This document shows positions 25,042 to 32,827 of a stretch of 64,000 nucleotides of DNA, in pieces. The stretch spans positions 140,554-204,553 of the forward strand of contig NZ_LMSP01000012.1 in the NCBI RefSeq assembly GCF_001429545.1, written 5' to 3'. The notes under the pieces are model-generated. The model made no database searches, was not told the DNA's origin, and saw nothing but the letters and a program-made list of their open reading frames with translations. A program made the translations under genes and the position numbers. Each line of letters begins with the position of its first letter. Position 1 is the first letter of the stretch. This stretch comes from Paenibacillus sp. Soil787. GTDB lineage: Bacteria > Bacillota > Bacilli > Paenibacillales > NBRC-103111.

Positions 25042-25428
25042 AACTTACTCGTTTCTAGTATTGTAGCCCCTAATGATGTTTGTTAAGAAGAAAAAGAACC
25101 CCTTTCGGAGTTCTTCATGACGGTGAATTGATTGATGGTACTTATGCCTTGATCCTTACTTGGCTTGGTCTATACCTCATCCATTATTGCAGTACATGTA
25201 CTACACTAAGAGTTTGCGGCACATCTCCTCGCTTCTATACGGATTCAAAAACAACTTCCCTGGTATTTATCTCGTTGAATGTACAACGGAATCACACCTC
25301 TCTTGTTTCACCGTCATAAGTATTATGTATGATCCGAATCAAATTATACGTGTTCATTTCATAAAAAGAGTTTACGCCCCAATGTTGATTCTTCATTACT
25401 GTATGTAGTTCTCTAAAGGTGCTCCGTC
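25042..25428. other. Gene-poor interval with a second hairpin
   Basis: No convincing gene in about 390 bp. A minus-strand terminator-like hairpin lies at 25094-25115 (AAGAAC-T-CC, GAAA loop, GG-G-GTTCTT, then TTTCTTCTT). A palindrome AGTACATGTACT lies at 25191-25202. A minus-strand frame (25292 upward) encodes a peptide with MKNQHWGVNSFYEMNTYN that is open but unrecognised and lacks a good start site. Confidence 0.5.
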
Positions 25429-25956
25429 CTATGTTGCAGCAGTAAGGTCCAATCTCCAGTCGTTGCACCGCATAAAGCTTCCAGGCGGGTATTCGAAGCT
25501 GCACTCGGCCATGAACGTGAAGCCGAATTTCCGGCAAATAGCATTCGATGCGGGGTTGTCGACCGACGGGAACGCATGAATGTGCCTGCTCTTTTGTTCC
25601 GCTTTGGCGCTTGCAACAGCCGCCGCGGTTGCTGCGCTGGCAATACCTTTGCCTTGGAAAGTCGGCAAAACGCCCCAGCCGATCTCGTACACGGTCTCTT
25701 CCTTCCAGACGCGCTCCCAGTAACCGATGTTGCCGACTGCTACTAGTTCTGGAAGCAGGACAATGCTGAACATCCGGCCCTTTCCCCTACCGCTAATCTC
25801 GAAGTAACGTTTGTGGCGAGCCAGGATCTGTTCCTCCGTCTCCGGACCACCCAAGTGTTCAAGCATCTCTGGTGCATTCAAGCGATACAACAGTTCAAGA
25901 TCAACCTCTGCCCAGGGCTCGATCCTTACCTTCAAATCGTTCATTCGATTTAGCAT
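25429..25956 (-). CDS. GNAT-family N-acetyltransferase
   Basis: A 175-residue acetyltransferase of the RimJ/RimL-like GNAT type. The acetyl-CoA binding region is visible as YEIGWGVLPTFQGKGIASAATAAAVASA, and NPASNAICRKFGF is the typical motif B that packs on CoA. The start at 25956 is supported by GGAG 8 nt upstream. The substrate is unknown. It is transcribed alone, toward a gene-poor interval. Confidence 0.87.
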   Translation of the reverse strand: MLNRMNDLKVRIEPWAEVDLELLYRLNAPEMLEHLGGPETEEQILARHKRYFEISGRGKGRMFSIVLLPELVAVGNIGYWERVWKEETVYEIGWGVLPTFQGKGIASAATAAAVASAKAEQKSRHIHAFPSVDNPASNAICRKFGFTFMAECSFEYPPGSFMRCNDWRLDLTAAT

Positions 25957-26059
25957 TTTTCTCACTCCTACGAAGGAAATTATTTCATAATAAGTTCTTT
26001 CTCATTGTACTTCTGAATTATGAGCCTCATCAATCAAGCTTCCTTTTTACGATCACAAA

Positions 26060-26076
26060 GTGTTAAGGCTTAACAC
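26060..26076. repeat. Short perfect palindrome
   Basis: GTGTTAAG-G-CTTAACAC, immediately left of the solo repeat copy. Its role is unknown; it could be an operator for either flanking gene. Confidence 0.35.
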
Positions 26077-26082
26077 AAATAC

Positions 26083-26127
26083 TCAGAGGTCCGAGAGGTC
26101 GGAAATTGACTTCTCAGCTGACCGGCA
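26083..26127 (+). repeat. Diverged solo copy of the 145-bp array core
   Basis: The segment CAGAGGTCCGAGAGGTCGG, then AAATTGACTTCTCAGCTGACCGGC, follows the core of the tandem repeat at 53081-53655 (GACAGTGTCGGAGAGGTCGG, AAATCGACCTCTCAGCCGACC). Only the GAGAGGTCG-hairpin part is present here. It lies in the intergenic region between GNAT and DUF3189 genes. Confidence 0.6.
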
Positions 26128-26156
26128 TTTCTCATAATTTCCTATACAAAGAAAAA

Positions 26157-26175
26157 CAGGTCGCCGCGGCGCCTG
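26157..26175 (-). terminator. GC-rich terminator of the DUF3189 gene
   Basis: CAGG-C-GCC-GC-GGC-G-ACCTG on the minus strand is followed by TTTTTC. A short, very GC-rich stem in otherwise AT-rich DNA. Confidence 0.5.
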
Positions 26176-26215
26176 CTCTGGCCATCTTATGTGTATCCTT
26201 GAAACCCCTGAATAC

Positions 26216-26722
26216 TTACTTGAAGTCTTTATTATCAAGCATAATTAATTGGGAGGTTGACGTTTTCGCGGTCTGTTTCGTATGTTGAACGAGATTGAAA
26301 ATGTCTTTATACGCTTGTTTTGCCCCTATAACCAATAAAGGCACACCTATGAAATCAATTTTTAACCAACGTGAAAGCATACCGCCGCATGTCATCGTAA
26401 AAGGCACTGTCGGAGACGTGTTGGATAAAATGATTTTTTCGTTGAGAACCTCTTCTTCTAATAGCATATCAATGAGATTAAATACACCCGGTACTAGGAT
26501 TTTAGACCTTCCTCTGCCCATTGTGTATACTTTATTGCCATCCTCATCCTTGCCATGAAAATAAAACTTCCCCCTGTCTTTGTAAACTAGCTTATTGAAA
26601 TTGTGTGTATTCAGTATCTCATTTGTTGTAGGCTCGCGAGAACCGTCCAACTTTTTGAGATGATAAGCTGCTGCTAAACATGTTGTATGTGTTCCCCCGA
26701 AATCGTTATAAATATAGATCAT
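26216..26722 (-). CDS. DUF3189 family protein
   Basis: A 168-residue protein starting MIYIYNDFGGTHTTCLAAAYHLKKLD, with MGRGRSKILVPGVFNLIDML and SNTSPTVPFTMTCGGMLSR in the middle and an LLVIGAKQAYKDIFNLVQHTK end. This pattern matches the DUF3189 family of spore-forming Bacillota as I remember it. Its biochemical role is unknown. GGTGGG lies upstream of the ATG. It is a single-gene unit divergent from the small hydrophilic protein gene at 26929. Confidence 0.8.
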   Translation of the reverse strand: MIYIYNDFGGTHTTCLAAAYHLKKLDGSREPTTNEILNTHNFNKLVYKDRGKFYFHGKDEDGNKVYTMGRGRSKILVPGVFNLIDMLLEEEVLNEKIILSNTSPTVPFTMTCGGMLSRWLKIDFIGVPLLVIGAKQAYKDIFNLVQHTKQTAKTSTSQLIMLDNKDFK

Positions 26723-26928
26723 TGTTCATACCCACCACCCAAAGTACAATATTGTATAAAACTTCATTACTCATTATCTCCTATAATAACAAAACAACCT
26801 TATTCTTACAGAGTTATATTCGTCGTTATCATCCAGGTAAGCGTTTAACTTGTATAAGAGACCACTAATCCGAGCATATTACAGTTTGTTGTATCCTTTT
26901 AAATAACAGCGAGGGAGCATTCTTAAAT

Positions 26929-27111
26929 ATGACAACAAACAGCGGACATCAAGGAGCGCATGGGATCGGCCAAGAAATTGAACAGTTGAACAATCAGGCG
27001 CAAGCGGCTGAGCTGATGCAAGGAAAAAATAAGGTAGATCAAGAAATCATTGCTGCAGCTAACGAGCACAGTTCCGAACTAGACCAAATCATTGAACGTG
27101 AGACAACGTAA
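26929..27111 (+). CDS. Small hydrophilic protein, possibly spore-associated
   Basis: A 60-residue protein rich in Gln, Ala, Glu and Asn (NNQAQAAELMQGKNK, QEIIAAANEHSSELDQIIERE), with no hydrophobic segment and probably mostly helical. GAGGGAG precedes the ATG and a clear terminator follows, so the gene is credible. Composition recalls small acid-soluble or other minor spore proteins, but it lacks the gamma-type SASP repeats, so I leave the function open. Confidence 0.65.
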   Translation: MTTNSGHQGAHGIGQEIEQLNNQAQAAELMQGKNKVDQEIIAAANEHSSELDQIIERETT

Positions 27112-27142
27112 TTGTAACGAATTTGGAGAAAAAACACAGAGA

Positions 27143-27169
27143 AACCACGCACAGATGCGTGGTTTTTTT
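27143..27169 (+). terminator. Rho-independent terminator
   Basis: AACCACGCA and TGCGTGGTT form a perfect 9-bp stem with a 4-nt loop followed by TTTTTTT, between the small hydrophilic protein gene and convergent niaP. Confidence 0.85.
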
Positions 27170-27174
27170 GGTAT

Positions 27175-28422
27175 TCAGCTAGGAATATCACTTTGATCAG
27201 ATGTATAATCGGGATCCATATTTTTTGTTTCTTTGCCAAAAAACAATAAAACCAGCGCTCCGATGACAATTGCTACGAAGAATACCATAAAAATGGAACT
27301 TATCGCTTTATTACTCGCCACCAATAGCCCTACAAGGTACGGACCAATAATACCGCCAATACGTCCAAAAGATGCGGCAAGCCCTACACCCGTAGAGCGT
27401 ACTTCTGTCGGATACAACTCAGGTGTGTAGGCATACATAGCCCCCCAAGCACCAAGATTAAAAAATGATAAGCTTACACCGGCTGCTATCAACATCCCTT
27501 CCGTTTCAGCACTACTAAACCATATTGCGCTTGCTGCAGTTAGCAGCAAATAGGTGACGAGCACAAACTTACGACCGAATTTCTCAATCAAATAAGCAGC
27601 GGTAAAATAACCTGGAAGCTGGGCCAACGTCATAATCAATACATATTGAAAGCTTTTCACGAGACCAAAACCCTTAAGAACCATGACGGTTGGAAGCCAT
27701 AGAAACATCCCGTAATAGGAAAATACCACCGTGAACCACAAAATCCAAAGTGTTAAGGTAGATCTTCGGTATTTAGATGACCATACGGAAGCTACACGTT
27801 CGCGGAAAGACAACTTCCGGCTGTGCAGCTCGGTATATCGAGGTGAATCTTGAATCGATCGTCTGAGGTATAAAGCATATAAAGCCGGCAGCGCACCAAT
27901 AATAAAGGCCGCACGCCAGCCGTAAGTAGGAATTACGAAGTAAGCAATAAGCGCCGCAACGATCCACCCGCAAGCCCAGAAGCTTTCAAGCAGCACGACA
28001 GCACGTCCCCTTTCATTAACGGGAAACGACTCAGAAACAAGAGTTGACGCAACGGGAAGTTCCCCGCCAAGACCTACCCCAGTAACGAAACGCAGGATAC
28101 AAAGGATAACAAAGCTAGTGGCAAGAGAAGAGAGTCCGCTTGCAGCAGAGAATATAATAAGCGTTCCAAGTAACACCATCCGACGTCCGTATCGATCAGC
28201 TAGGGAGCCAGCTAGTAAAGCCCCTACGGCCATTCCGATCGAATTAATGGCTGCCAACAGACCAATCTGCTGTGCGCCTAATTTCCACTCGACTGCTAGC
28301 GCAGCCACAATAAACGAGATAATCCCTACATCCATAGCGTCGAACAACCAGCTAATGCCAGTACTGAAAAGCAACTTTCGTTTCGCTGGTTCGCGCAACA
28401 AATTTGTTTTATTCACATTCAA
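27175..28422 (-). CDS. niaP: Nicotinate/nicotinamide MFS transporter NiaP
   Basis: A 415-residue, 12-helix major facilitator of the sugar-transporter-like group. It closely follows B. subtilis NiaP (YceI) in SWLFDAMDVGIISFIVAAL, GLGGELPVASTLVSESFP, VLLESFWACGWIVAALIAYF and SFFNLGAWGAMYAYTPELYP. NiaP imports the NAD precursor niacin. The start is TTG at 28422, with AGGAG 8 nt upstream. I did not identify a NiaR box. It is transcribed alone and divergent from an NlpC/P60 lipoprotein gene. Confidence 0.88.
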   Translation of the reverse strand: MNVNKTNLLREPAKRKLLFSTGISWLFDAMDVGIISFIVAALAVEWKLGAQQIGLLAAINSIGMAVGALLAGSLADRYGRRMVLLGTLIIFSAASGLSSLATSFVILCILRFVTGVGLGGELPVASTLVSESFPVNERGRAVVLLESFWACGWIVAALIAYFVIPTYGWRAAFIIGALPALYALYLRRSIQDSPRYTELHSRKLSFRERVASVWSSKYRRSTLTLWILWFTVVFSYYGMFLWLPTVMVLKGFGLVKSFQYVLIMTLAQLPGYFTAAYLIEKFGRKFVLVTYLLLTAASAIWFSSAETEGMLIAAGVSLSFFNLGAWGAMYAYTPELYPTEVRSTGVGLAASFGRIGGIIGPYLVGLLVASNKAISSIFMVFFVAIVIGALVLLFFGKETKNMDPDYTSDQSDIPS

Positions 28423-28593
28423 AACGCATTCTCCTAATCATCGCGATAGCTTACCTTACCCCTATTTTGTGTTACATAACCGAAAAACACTCCCTCTGTA
28501 ATTCAATTCTCAGACTTCAAGTTGAAACATCCAATCATCGCATTAAATGTGAACAATCTAAACATAATATGGGTATCAATTACAGGAGGAAAC

Positions 28594-29358
28594 ATGAAAC
28601 ATTCAAAAAAAATGCTTACAGTATTAAGCTGTTTACTTGTTTTAACTGGTTGTGGTAAAGGGAATGTCGCCCCTCAGAAAGTTGGAGTCTCCACACAACA
28701 AGGCGGTATGGATAATCGGATATTGGATCCTAAAATTATAAATCAAGACGTGTTGCTTCAAAGGGGTGATGCCAACGTTGAACTAGAACAACGCGGCTAT
28801 CGCGCGCAAGATGTTGCTCCTTCCACTAATGGCTCTATCAAAATCCTCAGCGGAAACCATGAACTCGTTCAAGTTTGGCCCAATCCCTCCATCCAGCCTA
28901 AAGAAGGTAGTTATGCAGAGAATGTGGTCTCACAAGCTGCAATGTTCTATGGAACTCCGTACGAATTCAGTTCGGATCGATCGGACCCGTCCACTTTTGA
29001 CTGCTCCGACTTCACACGTTGGGTTTATCTTTCTTCTCTAGGGATGGATCTCCCAAAAGATTCTCGGAGTCAAGCGTCCTATGTTCAATCTTTTTCCAAT
29101 CGGACATATACATCTATCGATCAAGCCCAGCGTGGAGATTTGCTCTTCTTCGTCAGCTATAAAGGGACAGATCCGGATCAATACATCGGGATAGATAAAT
29201 CAATCGGAAACATTACACACGTTGGTCTCTCTTTGGGTAATGGAAAAATCATCCACACTGCCTCAGCCGCCACAGGTGGCGTACGTATAGATGAACTTGC
29301 CAATAATCATCTAACCTATCGATTTGTCTTAGGAGGTTCACTACTAAACACCAAATAA
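28594..29358 (+). CDS. NlpC/P60 (C40) peptidase lipoprotein
   Basis: A 254-residue secreted cell-wall hydrolase. The lipobox LTGC gives Cys20. The C-terminal NlpC/P60 domain (about 125-250) contains the nucleophile Cys in STFDCSDFTRWVY and the His in NITHVGLSLGNGKIIHTAS. Such enzymes cleave peptide cross-links of peptidoglycan. The middle (residues 40-110) is low in recognisable structure and there is no SH3 or LysM domain. The start at 28594 is chosen for AGGAGG 4 nt upstream; the longer frame to 28522 is rejected. Confidence 0.88.
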   Translation: MKHSKKMLTVLSCLLVLTGCGKGNVAPQKVGVSTQQGGMDNRILDPKIINQDVLLQRGDANVELEQRGYRAQDVAPSTNGSIKILSGNHELVQVWPNPSIQPKEGSYAENVVSQAAMFYGTPYEFSSDRSDPSTFDCSDFTRWVYLSSLGMDLPKDSRSQASYVQSFSNRTYTSIDQAQRGDLLFFVSYKGTDPDQYIGIDKSIGNITHVGLSLGNGKIIHTASAATGGVRIDELANNHLTYRFVLGGSLLNTK

Positions 29359-29401
29359 TTATTCGAGATCTATGAGGACTTCCGCAGCAGTCGGCAAACT
29401 C

Positions 29402-29947
29402 TCACATATCTGATCGCCCTGGTTTCCATCCAACTTCTTGAGACCAAACATGAGCTTTTTGTAATATCTCCCAAACGACTGGCCCTTTGCCTTCAACATA
29501 CTTGGTTCGATCATTTGTAAATAAACTCATTAATCTATGTTTTTCCTGCGCATATCTCAAACAATCTTGTGAATGTTCTCGCAAGTAATCTCTGAAAAGC
29601 AACGTTTTTTGTTCTGCAAAACTCCCCATCTCTCTAACATGTATGTGCGTTCTTCTCTTTCCTGGCAGCTCCCGAAAATACTTTTTGGTTTTGTCAGGAT
29701 TCTCTTTCCTTAATCTAAAGCCAGTTTCTTCGATTTTAGATTTATAACTAGAATCATCGTCCAATTTAACAACTGAGATTTGAATATCAATGATCGGCTT
29801 AGCATCCAAACCAACAATTGATGTGGACCCAACATGATCAATACGAACAGCCACGTTTCCTAAAGAGTCTCTTAATTTTAAGCCAATCTCATCAAAAAGG
29901 TCTCTCCAATCTGAATTATACTCCGCAATTTTCCATTGATCTTCCAT
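29402..29947 (-). CDS. GrpB family protein (UPF0157)
   Basis: A 181-residue protein with the GrpB nucleotidyltransferase-like fold: DHVGSTSIVGLDAKPIIDIQISV near residues 39-61 and a C-terminal helical part with YVEGKGPVVWEILQKA. Members are often fused to or near dephospho-CoA kinase or acetyltransferases; their activity is unproven. It starts 8 bp after the GyrI-like gene and is likely cotranscribed with it and the VOC gene. Confidence 0.85.
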   Translation of the reverse strand: MEDQWKIAEYNSDWRDLFDEIGLKLRDSLGNVAVRIDHVGSTSIVGLDAKPIIDIQISVVKLDDDSSYKSKIEETGFRLRKENPDKTKKYFRELPGKRRTHIHVREMGSFAEQKTLLFRDYLREHSQDCLRYAQEKHRLMSLFTNDRTKYVEGKGPVVWEILQKAHVWSQEVGWKPGRSDM

Positions 29948-29955
29948 GCTTGTAA

Positions 29956-30432
29956 TTAATCCCTTATAGGAATTAATATTTCAACATTTTCTTCCTCTAC
30001 ATTTTCCTCATAGTAAAATATTTCGATCGGACATGATTGATCCAAAAACTTCTGTTGATATCCATTTTCTTTCATCCACTCAAAAATTCTCGAGTATGCT
30101 TCACCTATTGTTTTGTTTGTACAATTTATTTTGGCATAAGTGACGGTTGGAAGTTTAAAACCAATCATTCCATCGGGTATTAAAGTTAAATCATCCACTT
30201 CAAGGCATGCAAAATAAGTAGCAAATATCCCATTGCACATATATGGTGAAAATAAGACTTCCTGATCCTTCGAATTTATGATCTCATGTCTTCTCCCACC
30301 AAATTGAGTTTGGATCTGTACGGCAGCATCTGGGAATCCTTTTGGAAAATTGGCTGTAAGACTCTGACCAACTAATTGAAACTCTCGTCTAAGAGTCTCA
30401 CAGTGATATGTAATCATCGTTTTATTTTCCAA
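29956..30432 (-). CDS. GyrI-like/effector-binding domain protein
   Basis: A 158-residue single-domain protein resembling the small-molecule binding domain of AraC/BmrR-type activators (the SHS2/GyrI-like fold), with GFPDAAVQIQTQFGGRRHEI, TVTYAKINCTNKTIGEAYSRIFEWMKENGYQ and SCPIEIFYYE. No DNA-binding domain is present. The TTG start at 30432 has GAGGG 9 nt upstream. It lies between VOC and GrpB genes in a small operon, a grouping often seen with drug-binding or detoxifying functions. Confidence 0.8.
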   Translation of the reverse strand: MENKTMITYHCETLRREFQLVGQSLTANFPKGFPDAAVQIQTQFGGRRHEIINSKDQEVLFSPYMCNGIFATYFACLEVDDLTLIPDGMIGFKLPTVTYAKINCTNKTIGEAYSRIFEWMKENGYQQKFLDQSCPIEIFYYEENVEEENVEILIPIRD

Positions 30433-30454
30433 AGCAATCGTCCCTCTCTATTGA

Positions 30455-30805
30455 TTATTTATTTTGTATTAAACCGATCCCATTCCCTACTGGATCCACT
30501 AGATAGGCTAGATAAAAATCATCAAATTCCATTTTGCCTCTAACAATTTGTGCTCCCGATTCAACGGATTTAGTAAGTGCCTCATCTATGTTGTCAACTT
30601 CGATTTGAATTCTAATTCCATGTGGAAAATCACTGGGTCCCTTAGAAATACCGCCATTAATGCCAGATTTATCATCATTCCCAGTTGTCACTGGATGATA
30701 TCCCCAGTTAGGCTCTGCAATCTTCCAACCAAAAACAGACGAATAAAAACTTGTAGCACGTTCCGGATCTTGACTATTCATTTCAAATAAAACAACACGA
30801 CCCAA
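30455..30805 (-). CDS. VOC-family (glyoxalase/bleomycin-resistance-like) protein
   Basis: A 116-residue vicinal-oxygen-chelate protein: VVLFEMNSQDPERATSFYSSVFGWKI and IQIEVDNIDEALTKSVESGAQIV and LAYLVDPVGNGIGLIQ are the paired beta-alpha-beta units. The best start is the TTG at 30805, since GGAGG sits 9 nt upstream; the ATG at 30868 would add residues unlike the family. Members bind or transform small electrophilic or antibiotic molecules. First gene of a three-gene operon. Confidence 0.8.
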   Translation of the reverse strand: MGRVVLFEMNSQDPERATSFYSSVFGWKIAEPNWGYHPVTTGNDDKSGINGGISKGPSDFPHGIRIQIEVDNIDEALTKSVESGAQIVRGKMEFDDFYLAYLVDPVGNGIGLIQNK

Positions 30806-30897
30806 ATGACTCGACCTCCACAATTGGTATTTATACCCATCTCCATCATACCGAATATTTGTTCCCATGTAAATGAAATTATTTCTAAATTGAACAA

Positions 30898-30930
30898 AAA
30901 AAACCGATCCTCGATGACCAAGGAACGGCT
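30898..30930 (-). terminator. Rho-independent terminator of the mreB-like operon
   Basis: GCCG-T-TCCT and AGGA-TCGG(T) form a stem around TGGTCATCG, followed on the minus strand by TTTTTTTT. Confidence 0.65.
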
Positions 30931-30943
30931 TCTTTTGGGGGTA

Positions 30944-31204
30944 TTAATTATAAGTAATCTTTAAACCTAATTCCAAAGCTCGGGCAAGCGCCCCTTCAGA
31001 AAATTTAGGTTTCTTATATTTCTCTTCAAATTCTTCCTTAGATAGAGGTGTCCAGATGAAATCTTTATTCTGATAAATCCACGTTTTGGTTCCCCAATCG
31101 ACGTGAACCGTACGGCTCGCAACCTTTTTTACGACGCCAATCTCGATAATAACACCCGTTTTACCGAATATTTTGGCACAGTATTTGTTAAGCATTTCAC
31201 TCAT
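30944..31204 (-). CDS. Small basic hypothetical protein in the mreB-like operon
   Basis: An 86-residue protein with a predicted small beta-barrel N-terminal half (GKTGVIIEIGVVKKVASRTVHVDWGTKTWIY-type strands) and a Lys/Glu-rich helix SKEEFEEKYKKPKFSEGALARALELGL. The strand part recalls KOW- or SH3-like barrels, but no family is certain. The ATG overlaps the upstream stop by 4 bp (ATGA), so it is translationally coupled to the DUF1871-like gene and is third in the mreB-like operon. Confidence 0.65.
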   Translation of the reverse strand: MSEMLNKYCAKIFGKTGVIIEIGVVKKVASRTVHVDWGTKTWIYQNKDFIWTPLSKEEFEEKYKKPKFSEGALARALELGLKITYN

Positions 31205-31599
31205 AACAACACCCCATTTCTAACGCCTGATCTTAGTGAATGTAGGATACTTGAAGCTACTTCAAAAGACTGTTCGTCATCTTGAAATTCATCACGAAAG
31301 GAATCACTCAATACCTTATTAATCGCCTTACCGAGTGATAAAGCATCCAGATCATCTAGATGTTTAGTGATATAAATGGTTATCGTTCGCGTTTCACCAT
31401 CATACTCATCATCCGGACTGCCCATCGCTAGAAGCTTTACGGGGTCCCATCTATCGATGTGATGTTTCACGACCTCCATAATAGGCGTCGGGTCATAAGG
31501 TAGGGATTCTAAATACTTATTCTCTTTCATGATTTCCTTTTTAATACTCCAAAGCATAACATTCATTTTCGTCTGATCAGATACTGCTCTAAATTTCAA
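31201..31599 (-). CDS. DUF1871-like protein in the mreB-like operon
   Basis: A 132-residue soluble protein. Residues about 45-80 read VKHHIDRWDPVKLLAMG then SPDDEYDGETRTI, which resembles the WDPIxLL.xGxPxDEYxxE signature I recall for DUF1871. The function is unknown. The TTG start at 31599 has AAGGAGG 8 nt upstream, and the gene begins 15 bp after the MreB-family gene. Co-expression with a cytoskeletal protein is suggested by this spacing. Confidence 0.65.
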   Translation of the reverse strand: MKFRAVSDQTKMNVMLWSIKKEIMKENKYLESLPYDPTPIMEVVKHHIDRWDPVKLLAMGSPDDEYDGETRTITIYITKHLDDLDALSLGKAINKVLSDSFRDEFQDDEQSFEVASSILHSLRSGVRNGVLL

Positions 31600-31613
31600 T
31601 AGAAAAGCCTCCT

Positions 31614-32657
31614 TTACAGGACGCTTTCTCGATCTTCTGTCACAATCTTTTCAGACCGTTCAATTATCGCCCCATTGAAGTTTAGCATTTTCCCTGTACC
31701 TTGAGCAATACATTCCATCGGATGCTCTGCGAGATGAACCGGAACGCCTATGTCCTGCTGCAATCGCTTATCCAATCCTTGCAATAATGCGCCTCCTCCA
31801 CACAACAAGATGCCCTGCTCCATCACATCACCGGCAAGTTCTGGCGGACACTTCTCCATCGCGAGTCGAATACAATCTATAATGGATTTAATAAAATCAT
31901 CCATAATCTCGAAAATTTCCTTCGATGAGATCGATATCATTCTTGGCAAGCCCTCCACAAGGTCACGCCCTCTTACATCCATCTTCACTTCATTCACAGG
32001 CATCACAACAGCAGCGACATTCTTCTTGATTTCCTCCGCAGTCCGTTCTCCAATAGCCATATTATAAGTTTTCTTCACATACTCAATGATATCCTGATCT
32101 ATCGACATGCCTCCACGGCGAACTGACTCACTTACGACAATTCCACCAAGAGAAATAATGGCTACTTGGCTTGTCCCTCCGCCGATATCAAGGACCATAC
32201 TGCCAATTGGATCTGCAACTGGAAGCCCGGCGCCCATAGCCGCAGCCAGCGGCTCCTCAATCGTGATAGATCTCCTTGCTCCTTTATGTACAATCATTTC
32301 TTCGACGGCGCGCTTTTGTACATTCGTAATTCCACAAGGCACAGAAATCAACACTTGGAAGCTGCGAAACCATTGATAACCTCTTTTTATTTTGCCTATA
32401 AAATATTTCAGCATCGCTAAGGTCATATCGAAATTCGCTATAACCCCATCCTTTAAGGGATAGATGACCTCCACATTTGCTGGAGTTCTTCCTATCATGT
32501 CATAGGCTTCCTTGCCAAAAGCTTTAATCTCCCCGGTATCCGTTTGAATGGCGACAACAGAAGGCTCTGACAATACAATCCCTTTTTTTTGTTGATAAAT
32601 AAGTGTGTTACAGGTGCCCAGGTCTACTCCAAACAGTTCTTCCAATCTCTTTAACAT
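31614..32657 (-). CDS. MreB-family rod-shape cytoskeletal protein (Mbl/MreBH-like)
   Basis: A 347-residue bacterial actin. Nucleotide-binding motifs are GVDLGTCNTLIYQQKKGIV (phosphate 1), DIGGGTSQVAII (phosphate 2) and GILLCGGGALLQGLDKRL (adenosine). MreB filaments under the membrane position elongation-phase wall synthesis. It is not in an mreBCD or divIVA context, so it is an extra paralogue such as Mbl or MreBH; I cannot say which. The start at 32657 follows AAGGAG; the ORF extends 24 bp further without support. Two small genes follow in the same operon. Confidence 0.9.
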   Translation of the reverse strand: MLKRLEELFGVDLGTCNTLIYQQKKGIVLSEPSVVAIQTDTGEIKAFGKEAYDMIGRTPANVEVIYPLKDGVIANFDMTLAMLKYFIGKIKRGYQWFRSFQVLISVPCGITNVQKRAVEEMIVHKGARRSITIEEPLAAAMGAGLPVADPIGSMVLDIGGGTSQVAIISLGGIVVSESVRRGGMSIDQDIIEYVKKTYNMAIGERTAEEIKKNVAAVVMPVNEVKMDVRGRDLVEGLPRMISISSKEIFEIMDDFIKSIIDCIRLAMEKCPPELAGDVMEQGILLCGGGALLQGLDKRLQQDIGVPVHLAEHPMECIAQGTGKMLNFNGAIIERSEKIVTEDRESVL

Positions 32658-32782
32658 GACTCGCTCCTTCTCGCTGTTCAATAGACAATGCCCATAGTAG
32701 CGTGTATATTAGTTGATTTTGACTTAACTGCATCTTCATACTTGTTCGCATTGAGCAGCTATTTTTGGAGGGTAATGCAAAA

Positions 32783-32813
32783 AATGCTGCCCACCCTTAA
32801 CGGTGAACAGCAC
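32783..32813 (-). terminator. Rho-independent terminator of the SLH gene
   Basis: GCTG-TTCACC and GGGTGG-GCAGC form a stem around GTTAA, with TTTTTTG following on the minus strand. Confidence 0.75.
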
Positions 32814-32827
32814 TCTTAAGTGTTTAT

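Noticed and set aside
25080..25408. Two plus-strand ORFs of about 80 codons
   Set aside because: Overlapping frames without start signals; the region carries hairpins instead.
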